From Bacilli bacterium (lineage in GTDB: Bacteria > Bacillota_I > Bacilli_A > ML615J-28 > CAG-698): a stretch of DNA of 10,669 bases. The stretch spans positions 1 through 10,669 of the forward strand of contig JAQUUM010000029.1 of the NCBI GenBank assembly GCA_028693885.1, in the 5' to 3' direction. The notes under the pieces are model-generated. The model was not told the origin of the DNA. It ran no database searches and saw only the letters and a list, made by a program, of their open reading frames with translations. Of the stretch, positions 7,590 to 10,669 are shown piece after piece (the stretch's first letter is position 1; the number at the start of each line of letters is the position of its first letter). Both the position numbers and the translations under genes were made by a program.

Positions 7590-8123
7590 ATGGAATTAAA
7601 AGGAAGCAAAACAGAAAAAAATTTATGGACTGCATTTGCAGGAGAATCAGAAGCTAGAAATAAATACGATTATTTTGCGAGTGTTGCAAAAAAAGAAGGT
7701 TATGAACAAATTGCTGCAATTTTTCTGGAAACATCTTTAAATGAAAAAGAGCACGCAAAACTTTGGTTTAAAGCTTTGCAAGAATTAGGTGATACAAAAG
7801 CAAATTTATCTAAAGCAGCAGCTGGTGAAAATTATGAGTGGACTCAAATGTATGCAGAATTTGCAAAAACTGCTGAAGATGAAGGCTTTGCTAAAATAGC
7901 AAGTCAGTTTAGAGGTGTTGCAGCTGTTGAAAAAGAACATGAGGCTAGATATATTAAATTACTAGAAAATTTAAAAAATAATAATGTTTTTGCAAAAGAA
8001 AATAAAGTGGCATGGTTTTGCAGAAATTGTGGCCACATACACTTTGGAGAGGAAGCTCCTCTAGTTTGTCCTGTTTGTGCACATCCTAGAGCCTATTTTG
8101 AATTGCGTTCTACTAATTATTAA
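7590..8123 (+). CDS. Rubrerythrin with C-terminal rubredoxin-like domain (177 aa)
   Basis: A non-haem di-iron peroxidase that reduces hydrogen peroxide in anaerobes and microaerophiles, taking electrons through its rubredoxin domain. Residues 1 to about 135 form the ferritin-like four-helix bundle: GESEARNKY with E19, the first ExxH pair E52/H55 (NEKEH), E90 in the YAEFA helix, and the second ExxH pair E114/H117 (VEKEHEARY). The C-terminal domain binds one iron through C144/C147 ([11 protein letters not shown]) and C160/C163 ([12 protein letters not shown]). All expected ligands are present and the length is normal, so it should be active. It is a single-gene unit, with its own promoter and terminator, and no rubredoxin or superoxide reductase gene adjoins it. 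Peroxide-responsive control is plausible for this family but not shown here. Confidence 0.96.
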   Translation: MELKGSKTEKNLWTAFAGESEARNKYDYFASVAKKEGYEQIAAIFLETSLNEKEHAKLWFKALQELGDTKANLSKAAAGENYEWTQMYAEFAKTAEDEGFAKIASQFRGVAAVEKEHEARYIKLLENLKNNNVFAKENKVAWFCRNCGHIHFGEEAPLVCPVCAHPRAYFELRSTNY

Positions 8124-8127
8124 AAAT

Positions 8128-8168
8128 ATTTAAAAACGTAGCAATTAATAATCGCTACGTTTTTAAAT
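8128..8168. terminator. Symmetrical (potentially bidirectional) terminator after the rubrerythrin gene
   Basis: Two perfect 15-base arms (8128-8142 and 8154-8168), each containing the core ACGTAGC/GCTACGT, enclose an 11-base loop. The stem is flanked by A residues on the left and T residues on the right, so it can act as a terminator in either direction. It starts four bases after the stop codon. Confidence 0.9.
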
Positions 8169-8185
8169 TAAAGTAAAACTTGTTA

Positions 8186-8214
8186 TTGAATTTTGTAGTT
8201 TTTAATGGTATAAT
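8186..8214 (+). promoter_or_regulatory. Sigma-A-type promoter of the repeat lipoprotein gene
   Basis: TTGAAT (8186-8191) and TATAAT (8209-8214) are 17 bases apart, with a TGG extended -10, the same TGGTATAAT form as the promoter at 5091-5119. The leader would be about 25 bases. Confidence 0.85.
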
Positions 8215-8231
8215 TAATTGAAATTTATTGA

Positions 8232-8238
8232 AAAGGAG
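8232..8238 (+). promoter_or_regulatory. Ribosome binding site that decides the start at 8246
   Basis: AAAGGAG lies 7 bases before ATG 8246. An in-frame TTG at 8228 is upstream of this site and would put extra residues before a complete lipoprotein signal peptide, so ATG 8246 is the start. Confidence 0.85.
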
Positions 8239-8245
8239 TCAGAAA

Positions 8246-10642
8246 ATGAAAAAAATTTTTATCGTTGTACTATTGTTTTTCGTAATTGGCCTTTATGGCT
8301 GTTCAAACAAAAATGCTTCAGCAGCTGAAGAAGTTGATGGCTTAATCGATTTGATTGCTGAAACAGTTACTTTAGATTCAGAGACAGCAATTGAGGCAGC
8401 AAGAACTGCTTATGATGCTTTGACTGATGCTCAAAAAGCATTAGTTGCAAAGTATGCTGATTTAGAAGCGGCTGAATTAGCTTTAGCTACTTTAGTTAAT
8501 CAAGCAGCAGCAAATCCTGTTATTGCACTTATTGAGGCTTTGCCAGCTACAGTAACTTTAGATGATGAGGATGATATTGTAGCAGCAAGAGCAGCATATG
8601 ATGCATTAACAACAGCTCAAAAATCTATAGTAGGAACTACTTTGAGAAATAAGTTAGAAAATGCTGAAACTGATTTAGCTGATTTAAAAACTGCAGCAAA
8701 CAATGAACAAATTGCAAATCAAGCAGCAGCAGATGCAGTAGAAGATCTAATCGAAGCTTTGCCTTCTACGATTGTACTATCTGATCAAGCAACAGTTGAA
8801 GCAGCAAGAGCAGCATATGATGCACTTACAGCAGATCAAAAAGCATTAGTTACTACAACTAACTTTGATGCACTAGTAGCAGCAGAAGCAGCTTTAGCTG
8901 TATTGGTTGATGAAGCAGCAGCAGATGCAGTTGAAGCATTGATTGCAGCTTTACCAAGCACTTTAACTATAGAAGATCAAGCAGATGTAGTTGCAGCAAG
9001 AACTGCATATACTACTTTGACTATTGCTCAACAAGCATTAGTTGCTACTGCTAGTTTAGATGCTCTAGTAGCAGCGGAAGCCGATATTCAAGAATTAGTT
9101 GATCAAGCAGCAGCAGATGCTGTAGAAACGCTAATTGCAGCTTTACCAAGTACTTTAACCTTAGAAGATCAAGCAGATGTAGTTGCAGCGAGAGCAGCAT
9201 ACACTGCATTAACAACAGCTCAAAAAGCTTTAGTTGATTCTACTAGTCTTGATGCTTTAGTAGCAGCAGAAGCTGATATTCAAGCATTGCTTGATGAAGC
9301 AGCAGCAGATGCAGTAGAAACTTTGATTGCAGCATTGCCTGCTGTAGCAGAGTTGACTTATCAAGATGAAGCAGATGTAGAGGCAGCAAGAGCAGCATAT
9401 GATGCATTAACAACTGCTCAACAAGCATTAGTTGCAACAGCTAGTTTAGATGCTTTAGAAGCAGCAGAGGCTGAAATGGTAGATGTAATGGCTCAATATG
9501 CAATTGACTTAGCTGCGGCGAATGTAGTAGTTGATTTAATTACTGCTTTGCCAGTGCCTGTAACATTAGATGATGAAACTGATGTTGATGATGCAGAGAC
9601 TGCATATAATGGCTTAACAGCTGATCAAAAAGATCTTGTTAGCAATTATGCTGTATTACAAGAGGCAATTTCAAGAATTGAAAAATTAAATGATCCTGAT
9701 TACCAAGTTATTTTTGAAGCTATCGAGGAGTTAGGAAGTCAAGTTACTGATGATGTAGTTTTACCTAGTACTGTTACTTGGTCATTAAAAGCAGGCGAAG
9801 ATGATACTGTATTTGATGTTGCTACTGGACAATTATTAAAGAATGTATTTGCTGTACAAGAAGTTGTTTTAATCGCTACAAGCAAAACGGATCCTTTAAA
9901 ATTTGAAGAAGTGACTATTAATTTTGGTATGTTAGCCGAAGGTGAAACTGGTTTATTCTATCATGATTTATCAACATATGTTAATGAAACTCATTGGAAT
10001 GGTTGGACAATGACAAAGACTTACACTGCAGGAGATGTAACAAAAACTGATGTGTTATTCCATATTAATGCAGTTGTCGTAGTTAGTGGCCAAAGTGGAA
10101 CTGTTGATTCTTCTGTTTTAACAACAGCTGCTAGTACATCTTGGAGTTCTGCAGGTTCAGCGATTCTTAATGATGGTCCTGAAAGCATTTCTTTTGCTCT
10201 TAATCAAGCTGCTGGTCCAAGTGGATTTAGACTTGCAGTAGTAGTGACTGCTACAGGAACTATTAAAGGCACTTATACAGATGCTAATCAAGTAGTTACT
10301 TTAGAAGATGGTGAATTTGTTTGGTTGGCTCGTTTCCTTGATGCTAATCCATCATTCAATCTATCACTTGAAACTAATTTTTCTACTACATCATTTATGA
10401 GTTTACAAAAAATACAAATACCTACTTATACAGTAAGATTAAATATTGATGGTGATACATCTCAAACTTTCAGTGTTAAAGAGGGGGCAACTTTTGCTCA
10501 ACCTACTGACCCTGTAAAAGCGGGATTCACTTTTGATGGTTGGTATACAAATAGTGGCTTTACTGGAAGTGCAGTAGTTTTCCCTTATACTGTTACTGGT
10601 GGAGTTACATTGTACGCAAAATTTACTGCTAATCCAGCTTAA
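8246..10642 (+). CDS. Secreted lipoprotein with seven alanine-rich helical repeats, Ig-like segment and InlB B-repeat (798 aa)
   Basis: Function unknown; the layout fits a surface-anchored adhesin or structural protein. Residues 1-19 are a lipoprotein signal peptide: KK, a hydrophobic core, and lipobox LYGC with Cys19 for lipid anchoring to the outer face of the membrane. Residues 30-488 hold seven repeats of the pattern ALP..VTL.D...V.AAR.AYDALT..QKALV, probably short helical bundles, acidic and rich in Ala. Residues 489-561 (VTWSLKAGEDDTVFDVATG...) resemble a degenerate bacterial Ig-like domain. Residues 562-727 are beta-rich, with Trp/Thr/Ser blocks (THWNGWTMTKTYTAG), and I do not recognise them. 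Residues 728-798 (KEGATF..P.DP.KAGFTFDGWYT...YAKFT) are an InlB/Listeria-Bacteroides repeat (PF09479 type). There is no LPXTG or C-terminal membrane segment, so anchoring is N-terminal only. The repeated region contains no Cys. Single-gene unit with its own promoter. Confidence 0.93.
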   Translation: MKKIFIVVLLFFVIGLYGCSNKNASAAEEVDGLIDLIAETVTLDSETAIEAARTAYDALTDAQKALVAKYADLEAAELALATLVNQAAANPVIALIEALPATVTLDDEDDIVAARAAYDALTTAQKSIVGTTLRNKLENAETDLADLKTAANNEQIANQAAADAVEDLIEALPSTIVLSDQATVEAARAAYDALTADQKALVTTTNFDALVAAEAALAVLVDEAAADAVEALIAALPSTLTIEDQADVVAARTAYTTLTIAQQALVATASLDALVAAEADIQELVDQAAADAVETLIAALPSTLTLEDQADVVAARAAYTALTTAQKALVDSTSLDALVAAEADIQALLDEAAADAVETLIAALPAVAELTYQDEADVEAARAAYDALTTAQQALVATASLDALEAAEAEMVDVMAQYAIDLAAANVVVDLITALPVPVTLDDETDVDDAETAYNGLTADQKDLVSNYAVLQEAISRIEKLNDPDYQVIFEAIEELGSQVTDDVVLPSTVTWSLKAGEDDTVFDVATGQLLKNVFAVQEVVLIATSKTDPLKFEEVTINFGMLAEGETGLFYHDLSTYVNETHWNGWTMTKTYTAGDVTKTDVLFHINAVVVVSGQSGTVDSSVLTTAASTSWSSAGSAILNDGPESISFALNQAAGPSGFRLAVVVTATGTIKGTYTDANQVVTLEDGEFVWLARFLDANPSFNLSLETNFSTTSFMSLQKIQIPTYTVRLNIDGDTSQTFSVKEGATFAQPTDPVKAGFTFDGWYTNSGFTGSAVVFPYTVTGGVTLYAKFTANPA
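8333..9709 (+). repeat. Seven tandem coding repeats of about 61-73 codons in the lipoprotein gene
   Basis: The units start with V..LI..LP. Approximate limits are 8333-8518, 8519-8737, 8738-8929, 8930-9121, 9122-9313, 9314-9526 and 9527-9709. Units 3, 4 and 5 are each exactly 192 bases. Unit 2 has a longer linker, unit 6 has two extra residues in the LPAVAELTYQDEADV turn plus a longer tail, and units 1 and 7 are the most divergent. Each unit has a conserved AAR.AYDALT..QK/QALV core followed by an AAEA helix and an AAADA linker. Confidence 0.9.
8738..9313 (+). repeat. Three consecutive 192-base units, the least diverged part of the array
   Basis: Units at 8738-8929, 8930-9121 and 9122-9313 have identical length with no indels. 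Units 4 and 5 agree at about 52 of 64 residues and share a 27-base identical block (8971-8997 and 9163-9189, exactly 192 bases apart). All three end in a GCA-rich AAADA linker. This points to fairly recent tandem duplication. Confidence 0.85.
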
Positions 10643-10669
10643 ATAAGTAAGATAAAGGCTTTATAGAAA

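Noticed and set aside
8228..8230. TTG at 8228 as the start of the lipoprotein
   Set aside because: It precedes the AAAGGAG RBS; ATG 8246 gives a complete lipoprotein signal peptide at the right spacing.
9243..9437. Leucine-rich open frame on the - strand within the lipoprotein repeats
   Set aside because: It is the antisense shadow of GCA/GCT-rich repeat codons; low complexity, with no RBS or promoter.
8333..9709. Regular repeats considered as a CRISPR array
   Set aside because: The repeats are coding, in frame, with a period of about 192 bases and no unique spacers; no cas genes nearby.
10654..10668. Short dyad ATAAAG-G-CTTTAT after the lipoprotein gene
   Set aside because: A one-base loop cannot form a terminator hairpin. 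It may be the first arm of a terminator that continues beyond the window, but this cannot be judged.

Overview
The window is AT-rich DNA (roughly 30% GC by eye) with seven protein-coding genes, all on the + strand and separated by short gaps. A Gram-positive-type PolC replicase, strong AGGAGG-like ribosome binding sites, sigma-A-type promoters and U-tailed hairpin terminators point to a low-GC Firmicute or Mollicutes-like lineage. Every Trp I examined is TGG and no reading frame contains an internal TGA, so the code is standard, not the Mycoplasma code. A rubredoxin-tailed rubrerythrin suggests an anaerobe or microaerophile. A large lipoprotein with alanine-rich repeats and an InlB-type repeat is a style I associate with Acholeplasma/Izemoplasma-like bacteria. 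That placement is an inference, not a proof.

Layout. Bases 1-578 hold the 3' half of a DUF1015 family gene that is cut by the window edge. It is followed 21 bases later by polC (600-5090), the replicative DNA polymerase III alpha subunit with built-in proofreading. A promoter directly after polC drives a seven-helix Bax inhibitor-1-like membrane protein (5141-5890), which ends in a strong terminator. Next are aroQ (type II 3-dehydroquinate dehydratase, 5949-6383), gap (glycolytic GAPDH, 6475-7488) with its own promoter and terminator, and a rubrerythrin gene (7590-8123) with its own promoter and a nearly symmetrical terminator. The last gene (8246-10642) encodes a 798-residue secreted lipoprotein. 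It has seven copies of a roughly 64-residue helical repeat, an Ig-like segment, an unrecognised beta-rich segment and a C-terminal InlB/Listeria-Bacteroides repeat.

How the genes relate. DUF1015 and polC are probably co-transcribed. The rest behave mostly as single-gene units: gap, the rubrerythrin gene and the lipoprotein gene each have a promoter and an RBS, and hairpins separate most of them. This is a housekeeping stretch (replication, glycolysis, oxidative-stress defence) ending in an accessory surface-protein gene. I see no CRISPR array, insertion sequence, phage gene, tRNA or rRNA, and no multi-gene novel system. The most unusual content is the repeat lipoprotein. No stretch longer than about 125 bases lacks a gene.
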